A stretch of 64,000 nucleotides of DNA from Phylloscopus collybita. Taxonomy: Eukaryota; Chordata; Aves; Passeriformes; Phylloscopidae. This document shows positions 24,152 to 36,100 of this stretch, in pieces. Location: contig JAJNNQ010000023.1 in NCBI GenBank assembly GCA_027886175.1, positions 6,899,001-6,963,000 of the forward strand. Reading direction: 5' to 3'. The first letter of the stretch is position 1, and the number at the start of each line of letters is the position of its first letter. Both the position numbers and the translations under genes were made by a program. Below the pieces are notes generated by a model. That model searched no databases, had not been told where the DNA came from, and saw only the letters and a program-made list of their open reading frames with translations.

Positions 24152-27100
24152 ATGGATGGACGGACAGGTTGTCATTCCCGGCATGCAGCCATCCGTCTGT
24201 CAAACGGATCCGGTGCCAAAGCTGCTGCTGCAAACCCGCCGGTCCCCCGGCACGGGGCTCCTGCCTGCGCTGCCCCCTCCTGACCCCGGGGCTGAGCGGG
24301 GCGCAGCCGCTTCCTGGCGGAGCAGTGCGGGTCAGCGCTCGCTGTGGAAGGGCTTTTCCCCACGGACGATGCCCTGTCAACCTCCGTCTTCACAGAGAAG
24401 CCAAACAAACCCCTGGAACAGCGGAGTCAGCAGCCAGGGCTGTGCCAGGAGCTGGGCCAGCTTCACCTCCATCCCGGCAGGAGCAGGGGCCGATGGACAA
24501 AGCCACCCGGCTGGAGCACCGGGATCGGTCCCAGCTGGAGGAGCTGCTTCCCTGCATGGAACAATGGCCCTGGAGCTCCTGGCTGTGAAGCTGTGGCACG
24601 AACTGGGGGGGATATATAGGGTGACCTCCACCCCTCCTGCCTGCAGCACATCCCCTGTCGGGGGGTGACAGGAGGGTGAGTGACATTGGGGGTGAAATGA
24701 ATTCCCGTCCCCTTCCAGCGTGATGGGGGGAGGAAATCAAATCCGAGCGCTCTTGGATAAAAGCCTCGGTGGAAGGAGAGCGGGAGAGAACAAAGTCTGT
24801 GCTGGTTTGGTTGATGACTGCGGGCTGGGCTGCGCCGGGAATTGATTTCCTTTCTCCGGGCTATTTTCAGCTGCTGAGGTGTGTGTGGAAGTGCTGCTGC
24901 TTCAATAACTCCTCCAGCTCCCGTGTCTGGGGACCAGGCCCCCTTCACTGCATCTGCTGGAGTGTCCCGGGCTGGGGGACAATGTGTGGGCCCATGGAGG
25001 TGTCCTGCCCGTGGGGACACGGTGCTGCCAGGGCTCTGCACTGAAGGTGCTCCCTGTGACCTGCTTTGTGTCCCTTGGGCTGTGCCAGTGCCGGTGGCTT
25101 TGCATTGTCCCCGTCCCGGAATGAGGGGACACGGCAGCGAGGACATGGATCTGTTTGGGGACACGCGTGTCCCTCTGCTGCTGCGTGTCCATCCATCCGT
25201 CCATGGGCGTGCGTGTGCTCGGGAGTCACGGTGTGATTTATTAACGAGGACACCGCAAGGAGAGCGGGCCCATTATTCCTGGCGTCTGCAGCCGCTCCTG
25301 ACAGCTCCGTGGAATTGAAATATCTTATTTAAAGCCTCTGGGGAGCGTTTTTAAATATCAGCCGTGACACTCAAGGACTCGTTCCCAAAGGGCACCCTCC
25401 CTCCTCCCGCGGGGACGGGTGACCCCGGCACGCCGCCTGGGTGGGCGGCTGGGTGGGTGTCACCGCGGGTTTGGTGCCGCTGCCGCCGTGCCCGCCCATC
25501 CCCGCGGTGCCAGGGGGGAGCCCTGTGTCCCCTGTGTCCCCTGTCACCCGCTCCCGTGCGGGGAGGTGGGCGCGGGGCCCCGCTGCGCTCCCGGCACAGG
25601 GAACGCGCTCACTCCTCAGGTCTTATGAAAGTTTAATTTACGCTCAGTTCTCAGAAGAACAAACAAAGCTCTGCCGAAAGAGCCCGCGGCGGGTTTTAAC
25701 GCAAGATTAGATTTTGGGCAAGGAGGGCTGAGCTTACTTTATTTATTCCCTCTCTGCTTTATCTCGCAGCGCTCCCCATCGGGGACGGCGACGCTGCAGC
25801 GCCTGCCCGCCCCCCCAGAGGCTCCCCCGGCTGTTCTGGGGGGGATGAAACAGGAGCTCCAGGGGTGGGGACTGCCCGGGGAGGTCTGGCGGCAGCAGGG
25901 TCCGGCTTGGGGACGGCGGCGATGCTCGGGGAGTGGCCGAGTGGAGATGTGGTGATTTCCTTTATCTCCTCACCGGCTGCTGGCCCTGGCGGCTGATAAG
26001 AGCAGGCGTGGGGGTGATAAGGGGGTTCAGCCAGGATTCATGGGAGCAGTGGCTGACTTGGCCGCTCTCAGCTCCGGGCTGAGTGACACCAGCAGACCGC
26101 AGTGTCACTGTGGGGCTGGGGCAGGGCTCAGGACAGCGGGTCCCAGGGTGATGGGTCACATCCAGCCCCTGGGCCGGGAGGGTGACAGTCACCAGCTTGT
26201 GCACAGTGGAGGCACCCCCAATGTGGGTGGCTGCGAGTCCCTGTGTGGCAGTGAGGGACCCTGGGGTGTCCCCCCAGCCTGCACGGCCACGCACATCCAA
26301 GCAGTGCACACACCTCCAGCAGCAGCTCCTCAGGGAGAAGGAGCTCCTGGCACGGGTGCAGTGAATCAGGAGGGTGTGTGGGACCTGCAGCCTCTCTGGG
26401 GGCTGTGACAGTGACACGGATGTCCCCTCACTGCTGATACCCCTCCCGCAGGTACATGATCACCTCGCTGGACCGCACCCACGCTGGTTTCTACCGCTGC
26501 ATCGTCCGCAACCGCATGGGAGCCCTGCTGCAGCGCCAGACCGAGGTGCAGGTGGCCTGTAAGTGACTGTCCTGCTCTGTGGGGACCGCACGGGGACACC
26601 CAGCTCCCAGCACTGAGGGACAGCTCTAGTGCTGGTGCCACTTGTGGCCAGCATGTGCGAGCCTGCAGCGTCCCTGGGGTGATGCTGGCAGGGACATCGG
26701 AGCATCTCTGGGGTGACACTTGGCAGGGACATTGTGGCTTCCCTGCAGCGATGCCATGAGGGACATCTGAAGCATCCATGGGGTGACAGTGACAGGGATG
26801 TCCTGAGATTTGCTGAGGCCTGGGATGGTGGCTCTGTCCCCCCTCTCTGTCACCCCTTGCCTCTGGGATGCCCCCGATCCCATCCCCTTAAACACCTCCT
26901 GAGGAGCAGTGACAAATCAGGAGGGTAATGAGAAATTAATAAGGCAGCTGTGCTAACAACTAATGATAATGGCAAAGTCGTTAAAAAAGGATTCTTTACA
27001 TGTTTTTAATTACAGCAATTAAGGAAGTCAATAAAAATTCCCTGTCCCACTCCCCTCCTCCATGCCCCCCGCTTCCCTCAGTCTCCCACAACTGCTGTGT

Positions 27101-30100
27101 GCTTCCAGCCTGGGAATGGCAGGCTGGGATGGAGGCAGCTGTGCCTTGTCCTGTCCCTGGAGCCAGGGTCATGCTGGGATGCTCCCGGCACTGGCATGTG
27201 GGATGGGGAATGGAGAGAAGCTGGGGAGCCCTGGGACTGGGCCCTTCCTGCTGTGGCTGCAGCCTGTCTCTGGTGGGGGACACTCGGACTGGGATCCCTG
27301 ACCCAGCACAAGGGGGATGGAGCTCCAGGTGCTGCAGGGATGGATCACAGCCGGTGGGATCTGAGCCACCCCCACATCCCACACCCTGAGCCAGCCACAC
27401 CACCCCAAGCCGAGGAGGGGACCAGGAGCAGCCCCTCTGCATCATCCCCTGGGAAGCCCATCCCACAAACCCTGCCCTGCTGCCTGGCCAGACCCGGACC
27501 CCCAGCCCCTGCCACGGTTCTCTCCCCTGTTCTGCAGACATGGGGAGCTTCGAGGACAGCGAGACGCAGCAGAGCGTGTCCCATGGGGAGGCGGCCGTCA
27601 TCCGCGCGCCCCGCATCGCCAGCTTCCCGCAGCCCCAGGTCACCTGGTTCCGCGACGGGAGGAAGATCTCCCCCAGCAGCCGCATGTGAGCACCCCCAGG
27701 ATCCACCGGGAACCCCCCTGGAGCCCCCCAGCATCCCGGGGGCTGCCTTTCCCCTTGTCCCCCACGCGAAGGGTGTTTAACCAACATCTCCAGCACATCG
27801 TGCTAAAACTCAGGGACATGCTCGGTGACTAATGACTGTGTTTGTCACCAGAGAAAGGGATTTCCTAACAAAAAATGAAAACAAGAGGGAGAGAGGGAGG
27901 AAGGCAAGGGAGAGGGTGGGACAGAGACAAGCATGGCACACACCCGTGTGCCAGGTGTCCCCACGGAACTGTGGCAGATCCAGGTGCTGCCGGAGCCCTG
28001 GCAGCCACAGCCTGCAGGAATTGAATTTGTAACCCCCATTATGCAGGAATTGAACTGGTCTCCTTTCGATTTGCAAAGCGGGATTGAGGAGATAAAACTC
28101 CTTTATCTCATATTTAATGGTAAAAAAAACCATCTTCCCCACAGCATTTTATGTTTCCGGCAGATTAGATTGCTCCATTAAGTAAAAAATGAAAAAAAAA
28201 AAAAAAAAAAAAAGAGGAGAAATGCTTGGAATCTCCACCATCCTTTGGGATGGTCAGAGGGACAGAGGGGTGCAGGGCTTGGTCCCCCCATCCTGGGGTT
28301 GGCACCTGGGGCAGGTGTGGGGGAGGCTGGAGGTCCCACGTGGGTGCCCCCAGGCAGGTGAGGGTGCTGGGTGGGGAGCAAGGGATGGATTCACTGCCAC
28401 GACCCCCTTGTCCCCCAGAGCCACCACGCTGGAGAACACCCTGGTCATCCTGTCCACGGTGGCGCCGGACGCGGGACGTTACTACGTGCAGGCGGTGAAT
28501 GACAAGAACGGGGACAACAAGACGAGCCAGCCCATCACCCTGACTGTGGCCAGTGAGTGTGGGGGGCACTGCCCCCGCTCCCCCCATCCCCTGCCTTGCC
28601 CCCAAATTCCATTTGCAGTAAATCTCTTCAGAGGCTCTGGCTTCTGCTGACTTAACAGTTCAGCTGGCTCAGAATTTATCTAGGAGCCCGTGGCTGTGCT
28701 GCAGGCGCTGGTGTGTCACAGGCAGAGCTGCTCCAGCTGCATCCAGCCCCAGGATGGGCTGTGGAATGGGGGCTGCAGTGTCACCCCATGGACACCCTCC
28801 TCACCCCTGTCCCTGTCCCCCTGTCAGCTCCTGGTGTTCTGGAGCAGCCTCTGCCTGGGGGACACCCCTGTGGCTTCATCCCTCCCGTTCTTTGGGCCCT
28901 CCAGGATTTCCAGGGACCTCCCAGGCCCTGGGTGGTGACATCCCATCCCATGGGACGTGCCCTGAAGTGACATCAGCCTGTCACACTCTCCCCCATCTCC
29001 CCTCCTGCTGCTGCACGGGGCTAGGATAGGTTATCTCTGTCTGTGGCGGGCTCTGCCTGTCTCCCATCCCCATTAATCTGTTTTCCCATCCCTCGGCATC
29101 CTGGAGCGCCATAAACATCCCGGAGCCCCTGTTTATGGATTCAGCTCTATCAGCAGCTTTCGAGCCGATCGCGATTTTACAGCGCCTACACGAGGGTTTT
29201 TTATTGTTGCCATCATTTTGCTTTATGGACTCCCTGCTCCCTCCTCCCTGCTGCCACCAGCCTGGTGGCCCTGCCCAGGCGTGCCGGGGCTCCCACGGGA
29301 GGACACAGCTTAGGGACACCTGGGAAAGCACCCCGATGCCACCAGGATGGCATCAGGTCCCTGTCACCTTTGTCTCCTCCAAGCAGAGCAGCTGGGGGTT
29401 TGGGTGCCCTCTCTGGGGACACCCCAGGGTGGGCAGGGGATGCTCATGGCTGTCCCTCTGGCCTCCTTCTCCCCAGACGTGGGTGGCCCAGCTGATCCCA
29501 TCGCACCCACCATCATTGTCCCACCCAGGAACACCAGCGTGGTGGCTGGGACCTCGGAGGTGACCATGGAGTGTGTGGCCAATGCCAGGTGAGCCGGGGT
29601 GGGGATGGGGATGGGGAATCTCCCTGTTGGCATTGCCCAGCCTTGGGGTTGGGTGTCCCTAAATCCATTCCCACCATGCTTCTGGAACCTGTGCAATGGA
29701 GGGAGGTCCCTTCCCACCTGAGTCCTGCAGGATGGAGGGAGCTGGGATCCTCCAGGGAAGCTGGAGCTGGCTCTTGACACGCCCCTGGCCCCCCAGGCCA
29801 CTGATCAAGCTGCACATCATCTGGAAGAAGGATGGGGTGCCCGTGTCCAGCGGGATCAGTGACTACAGCCGCCGGCTGACCATCCTGCACCCCACTCTGA
29901 GTGACAGCGGCTTCTACGAGTGCGAGGCTGTGCTGCGCAGCAGCAGTGTCCCCGCCGTGACTGCCGGCGCCTACCTGTCCGTGCTGGGTGAGCTCCTGCC
30001 CATGGGCACCTCCCTGTCCGTGCTGGGTGAGCTCCTGCCCGTGCTGGGTGAGCTCCTGCCCATGCTGGGTGAGCTCCTGTCTGTGCTGGGTGAGCTCCTG

Positions 30101-33100
30101 CCCATGCTGGTGAGCTCCTGCCCCCAGGCACCTCCCTGTCTGTGCTGGGTGAGCTCCTGCCCATAGGCACCTCCCTGTGCTTGCTGGGTGAGCTCCTGTC
30201 CATGCTGGGTGAGCTCCTCCTGTCCGTGCTGGGTGAGCTACTGCCCCTGGGCACCCCCCTGTCCGTGCTGGGTGAGCTCCTGTCTGTGCTGGGTGAGCTC
30301 CTGCCCCATGGCACCTCCCTATCTGTGCTGGGTGAGCTCCTGTCCATGCTAGGTGAGCTCCTCCCCACAAGCAGCCCAGAACCACGTGTGCCATGAGCTG
30401 GGGTGGGCTCAGCCCTGGGGCTGGGATGGGAGGTGACAGGAGGAGCACTGGTCAGCCCAAGGACCCTGGGGAGAGGCTCTGTCTCCCTTCCTATTTCCTG
30501 GTTCCCTTGGCAGAGCCCCCACAGTTCATCAGGGAGCCAGAGAGGCACATCATGGCCGAGATGGAGAAGGTGGTGGCCATCCCCTGCCAAGCCAAGGGTG
30601 AGCTGCTCCCCGGCACCCTCTGTGTGCTGCTGCCATCCCGTGCCTGACGTAGCTGTACCCCTGCAGGCGTCCCCCCTCCCGAGATGGCCTGGTACAAGGA
30701 TGCTGCCCTCCTGCACCTGGAGAAGATGTCCCGCTTCCAGCTGCTGGAGGATGGCAGCCTGCAGATCAGCGGGCTGCTCCCTGATGACACCGGAATGTTC
30801 CAGTGCTTCGCCCGCAACGCGGCCGGCGAGGTGCAGACCACCACGTACCTGGCTGTGACCAGTAGGTGCCAGTCCCCCTCTGCCCTGGGGGTGCCACCTC
30901 TGGGTGGTGGGCGGGATGTGCCCCTGGATGAGTCCCACATGGGGCTCAGGCACCCCAGGAAATTCTGGGTCAGGCCCAGGCTGGGCACAGGGAGGGAATT
31001 CAGGGGGGGGCTGTGCGCCTCTGTGCCCCACAGGCATCGCCCCCAACATCACGCGGGGTCCCCAGGACAGCACGGTGATCGATGGCATGTCTGTCATCCT
31101 CAACTGCGAGACGTCGGGGGCGCCGCGCCCGGCCATCACCTGGCAGAAAGGTAAAGGGCTGGGGACAAGCCTGTCCTCTGAGCCCTGCCCTGGGGCTCGG
31201 TGACCACCACAACGGTGGCCATGGCGCTGATGGGGCTCTGCCGTGTCCCCAGGGGAGCGGGTCCTGGCCAGCGGCTCCGTGCAGCTGCCGCGCTTCACCC
31301 TGCTGGAGTCGGGCAGTCTCCTGGTGAGCCCCGCGCACCTGCCCGACGCCGGCACCTACACCTGCCTGGCCACCAACTCCCGTGGTGTGGATGAGGCCTC
31401 TGCAGACCTGGTGGTCTGGGGTAAGGGACTCACGCTGGGCCCGTGTCACCTACAGCCAGGAGGGAGGGACCCTGTCTGGCTCCAGGCACCACCCCGGGTG
31501 ATGTGGGATGGAGCTCTCTGGGGGTGGGTGCTGGGTTTTGGGGTGCAAAGGGGGACAGCCCCCTGCTGGTGCCACCCCTGCAGTGCCTGTGATTCGTTGT
31601 GTCCCCCCGCAGCAAGGACACGGATCACAGACCCGCCACAGGACCAGAGTGTCATCAAAGGCACCAAGGCTGTCATGAGCTGCGGGGTCACCCACGACCC
31701 CAGCGTGGACGTCAGGTGAGTGAGAGGGTTGGGAAGTCCAGGCACCCCTGGCTGCTCTCACCACTGTCTTGGGGAGGGAGATGGGGGTCCTCCTCCTCAG
31801 CCTCGCGCTGGTGGTCCTGCAGTGCCACCTGCTGCCCTGTGACCGAGGCCTCTGGTCCCCTCTGCTCACTGGGGACCTGCGGGGCACTGGCACACCTGGG
31901 TCCCCCTGGCACAGGTACGTCTGGGAGAAGGACGGGGCACCGCTGGGCCCCGAGAGTGGCCCTCGGGTGCGCCTGGACGAGGTGGGCACCCTGCACATCT
32001 CCCAGACCTGGTCGGGTGACATCGGCACCTACACCTGCAAGGTGATCTCGGCTGGGGGCAACGACTCGCGCAGCGCCCACCTCCGTGTCCGGTGAGACCC
32101 CGCCCACCCCATCGATACATCCCCGCCTGGGGCTGTGCCCCCTCCCTCCTGCCCTCCCTAACCCCCCTGTCCAGGCAGCTCCCCCACGCCCCCGAGAGCC
32201 CAGTGGCCGCCCTGAGCTCGCAGGAGAAACGGGCCATCAACCTCACCTGGGCCAAGCCCTTTGACGGCAACAGCCCCCTGCTCCGCTACATCGTGGAGGT
32301 CTCCGAGAACAGTAAGGGGCTGCTCCCACCCCCTGGCACTGCTGGCACTGGGACAAGTCCCCAGCGTCACCCTGGTGCAGGGAACACCCCAGGGAGCTTG
32401 GGGACCCCGGGCAGTGTCCTGCAGGTCAGGTCCTCACCCTGCTGTCTCCTCTTCCCCCAGACGCGCCCTGGACCGTGCTGCTGGCCAGCGTGGACCCCGA
32501 GGTGACATCGGTGACAGTGCGAGGCTTGGTCCCCGCCCGCTCCTACCAGTTCCGCCTGTGTGCTGTAAATGACGTGGGCAGGGGGCAGTTCAGCAAGGAC
32601 ACGGAGAGGTGAGTCCTGGCCGGGGCTCCTGGGGGTGCTGGCGGCCCTGGGTGCTCACCCTGCCCTGTCCCTGCAGGGTGTCCCTGCCCGAGGAGCCGCC
32701 CTCTGCGCCCCCGCAGAACGTCATCGCCAGCGGCCGCACCAACCAGTCCATCATGATCCAGTGGCAGCCACCCCCTGAGAGCCACCAGAATGGGGTCCTC
32801 AAAGGCTACATCATCCGGTAGGAGCCAGCAGGGATGCCCAAGGGCCCCAAACCTGGTGTGGGTGGGGATAATGGCAGCTCTGATGGCTCCCGGTCCCCAG
32901 GTACTGCCTGGCTGGGCTGCCCGTGGGGTACCAGTTCAAGAACATCACCAATGCTGAGGTCAACAACCTCCTTCTGGAGGACCTCATCATCTGGACCAAC
33001 TACGAGATCGAGGTGGCTGCCTACAACAGCGCCGGCCTGGGGGTCTACAGCATGAAGGTGACGGAGTGGACCCTGCAGGGAGGTAGGCAGGCACAATCAG

Positions 33101-36100
33101 GGGTGGGCAGGGGCTTGGTGGTGCCATTGGGGTGGTGGGATGGGAGGCAGGAGGGTAGGTGTGGAGGTCGCAGGGGGACTGGGATGTGCTGGGCAGGGAT
33201 GACCTGGGGTTAGCACCCAGCTGATGGAGGGGACCTCGTGGAGCTGTCCCTGTGAGCTGTCCCTTCATCCTGGCAGTGCCCACAGTGCCTCCAGGGAATG
33301 TGCAGGCTGAGGCCACCAACTCCACCACCATCCGCTTCACCTGGAACCCCCCCAGCCCCCAGTTCATCAATGGCATCAACCAGGGCTACAAGGTGAGGGT
33401 GATTCCCAAAAAACAGAACAGCTTGTGGGGAAAACTTAGTTCAACCTTCACAAACTGTCTTGGCTCCTCCTCTCCGAAATCCCAGATTTTAATTGGATCT
33501 CTCCTGACTGTTAAAAGAATATTTACTAGGATGTTTTTGTTATTTAACACTTGCATAGGCTCGGAGTCTCCCATGCTCTATAATTAATTCCAAATTGCAA
33601 TTAATTCAAATTTACATTAATGAAATTGAATTAAAACATTAAACTTGTGTCTTAATCCACTCGAAAGAAGTTCGGGAATTTAATTGCTGCTGGATGAGAT
33701 AACCAGCGTGAGTAGGATATTTAACATTCTTATTAAATGCCACTTAGTATTTTTGATTAGTATTTTTAGGGCCTAATTAGTGTTTAATTAAGTTGCTAGA
33801 GGCTATCTTGCACAATACCAATTAAATGCCCGGCCATCCCTCCTGGATGCGGGCAACGGGGGGATCCCGTGCCGTTATCGATGGAGATAATCACAGCTCT
33901 GTAAACAGTGCTGGCACAGGCATCGGGTGCTCCCCTCACTGTTAATTGATCGTTAATCAAGGCTGAATTAATAAGAAGAGGCCGGTGTTTGTGGCACGGC
34001 TGTGGTGCGGCCGCAGCGCCAGGAATGCTCATCCCAGTTCCCTCCTCTGGCAGCTGATCGCCTGGGAGCCAGAGCACGAGGACGAGGCCACGGTGGTGAC
34101 GGTGCGCCCCAACTTCCAGGACAGCGTCCACGTGGGCTACGTGGCGGGGCTGCGCAAGTTCGCCGAGTACTTCACCTCGGTGCTGTGCTTCACCACGCCC
34201 GGGGACGGCCCGCGCAGCCCGCCCCAGCTGGTGCGCACCCACGAGGACGGTACGGGGAGGCTCCGACTCCCGCGGGATGGGCCCTGCCTGCCCGCCGGCT
34301 CCGTCCCGCTGCCAAGCCCCGTCCAAGGGGAGCCCCTCCCCGCTCGCTCCTCCTGGGGGGGTCCCGTGGGTGCTGAGGGCTCCCGCGTGCTTGCGTGTTG
34401 AGTCTGGGTTTCTTCGGGCAGTGCCTGGCCCCGTGGGACACCTCAGCTTCAGTGACATCCTGGATACATCCCTGAAGGTCAGCTGGCAGGAGCCGCTGGA
34501 GAAGAACGGAATCCTGACGGGTAAGGGAGCACTAGCAGGGGCTGGTTCTGTCATCCGTCCCTTTCTCACCCCATGGCATCTCCCCCTTTTCCTGTCCCAT
34601 TCCCACCCTGCAGCATCTCCCCTGTGTCCCATTCCCACCCCACAGCCTCTCCCACCTGTGCTGTCCCAGCCCTGTCCCCAGCGCAGCCCCCGGGTGGGCG
34701 ATGCGGGGGTGACACGGGGGGTGTGTTCCAGGCTACCGGATCTCGTGGGAGGAGTACAACCGCACCAACACGCGGGTGACACATTACCTGCCCAACGTCA
34801 CCCTGGAGTACCGCGTCACCGGCCTCACCGCCCTCACCACATACACCATCGAGGTGGCTGCCATGACCTCCAAGGGACAGGGACAGCTCTCCTCCTCCAC
34901 CATCTCCTCAGGGGTCCCCCCAGGTGAGCACAGTTGAGCTGGGGTGCCGGAGAGCTGTGCGAGGTGCTGGAGGCAAGCAGCCAGTTCCACCCACCTTGCC
35001 CTATCCCCACAGAGCTCCCCGGTGCCCCCACCAACCTGGGCATCTCCAACATTGGCTCTCGCTCCGTCACCATCCAGTTTCGCCCGGGTTACGATGGCAA
35101 AACCTCCATCTCCCGCTGGCAGGTGGAGGCACAGGTACAGGGTGGCTCGGGAAGGGGGGACAGGGGGCGTCTGGGGGCAGCTCGCCCCACTCAGCCCCCT
35201 GCCATCCCATAGGTGGACCAGAACGGCGAGGCTGGCGAGTGGGGGCTCGTGCACCAACTGGCCAATGAGCCCGACACCCGCTCCATGGAGGTGCCCAACC
35301 TGAAGCCCTACACCTACTACAGGCAAGTGCCAGGGCAGTGCCACACTGCCATCCCCAGGGGGACGGAGCCCTGGGGGAATGGGTCCCCCACTCTGACCCT
35401 ATCTCAGTGTCCTCTCCAGGGGACTAGAGCCCTCTTGTCCCCCCCTGTGACCCCCCCTCTCCTCTCTCAGTTTCCGCATGCGGCAGGTGAACATTGTGGG
35501 CACCAGCCCCCCCAGCCTCCCCTCCCGGAGGATCCAGACCCTCCAAGCGCCCCCAGACATGGCCCCTGCCAACGTCACCCTGAGGACGGCCAGCGAGACC
35601 AGCCTGTGGCTGCGCTGGATGGTGAGGGGCAGCTGTGGGGCAGGGGGGTCTGTGCCTGCGTAGGCTGAAGGGGGATGGAGCTGGGGGGCCTGTGGGACAT
35701 CAGGAGTGACGGTGCCTGTCCCTGCCAGCCCCTCCTGGAGCAGGAGTACAATGGGAACCCCGACTCGGTGGGGTACAGGATCCGGTACGCGCGGGCAGAC
35801 GGGCGGGGGCAGCTGATGCTCCACATCATCCGCGACCGTGTGGAGCGGGAATTCACCATCGAGGACCTGGAGGAGTGGACGGAGTACCGGGTGCAGGTCC
35901 AGGCCTTCAACGCCATCGGCTCTGGGCCCTGGAGCCCCTCGGTGCTGGGACGCACCCGGGAGTCAGGTACCGCTGCCCACCCGGGCGCTGGGCACCCACC
36001 TCGGCCAGTCCGGCCACTGAGCCCCTCTGTTGCCCCCCTCCAGTCCCCTCCTCCGGCCCCAGCAATGTGTCGGCAGTGGCCACCTCCTCCAGCAGCCTGC

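Larger units (their letters stand above)
18797..26451 (+). other. SDK2: SDK2 intron 2 (7.65 kb)
   Basis: No exon was found. It holds a CR1 remnant directly after exon 2, a heptamer-type tandem repeat at about 19960-20022, a degenerate tandem region at about 21170-21620, and an ATGG microsatellite at 24114-24165. AT-rich islands lie near 20330-20430, 21925-22165, 23370-23420, 23640-23960 and 25240-25380. Two of these islands are listed separately as enhancer candidates. Confidence 0.7.

Noticed and set aside
29856..31355. A 499-codon minus-strand ORF over SDK2 exons 7-11
   Set aside because: It is antisense to conserved, correctly spliced SDK2 exons and to the donor minisatellite. Stop codons are rare in such GC-rich DNA, and its composition is repeat-like.
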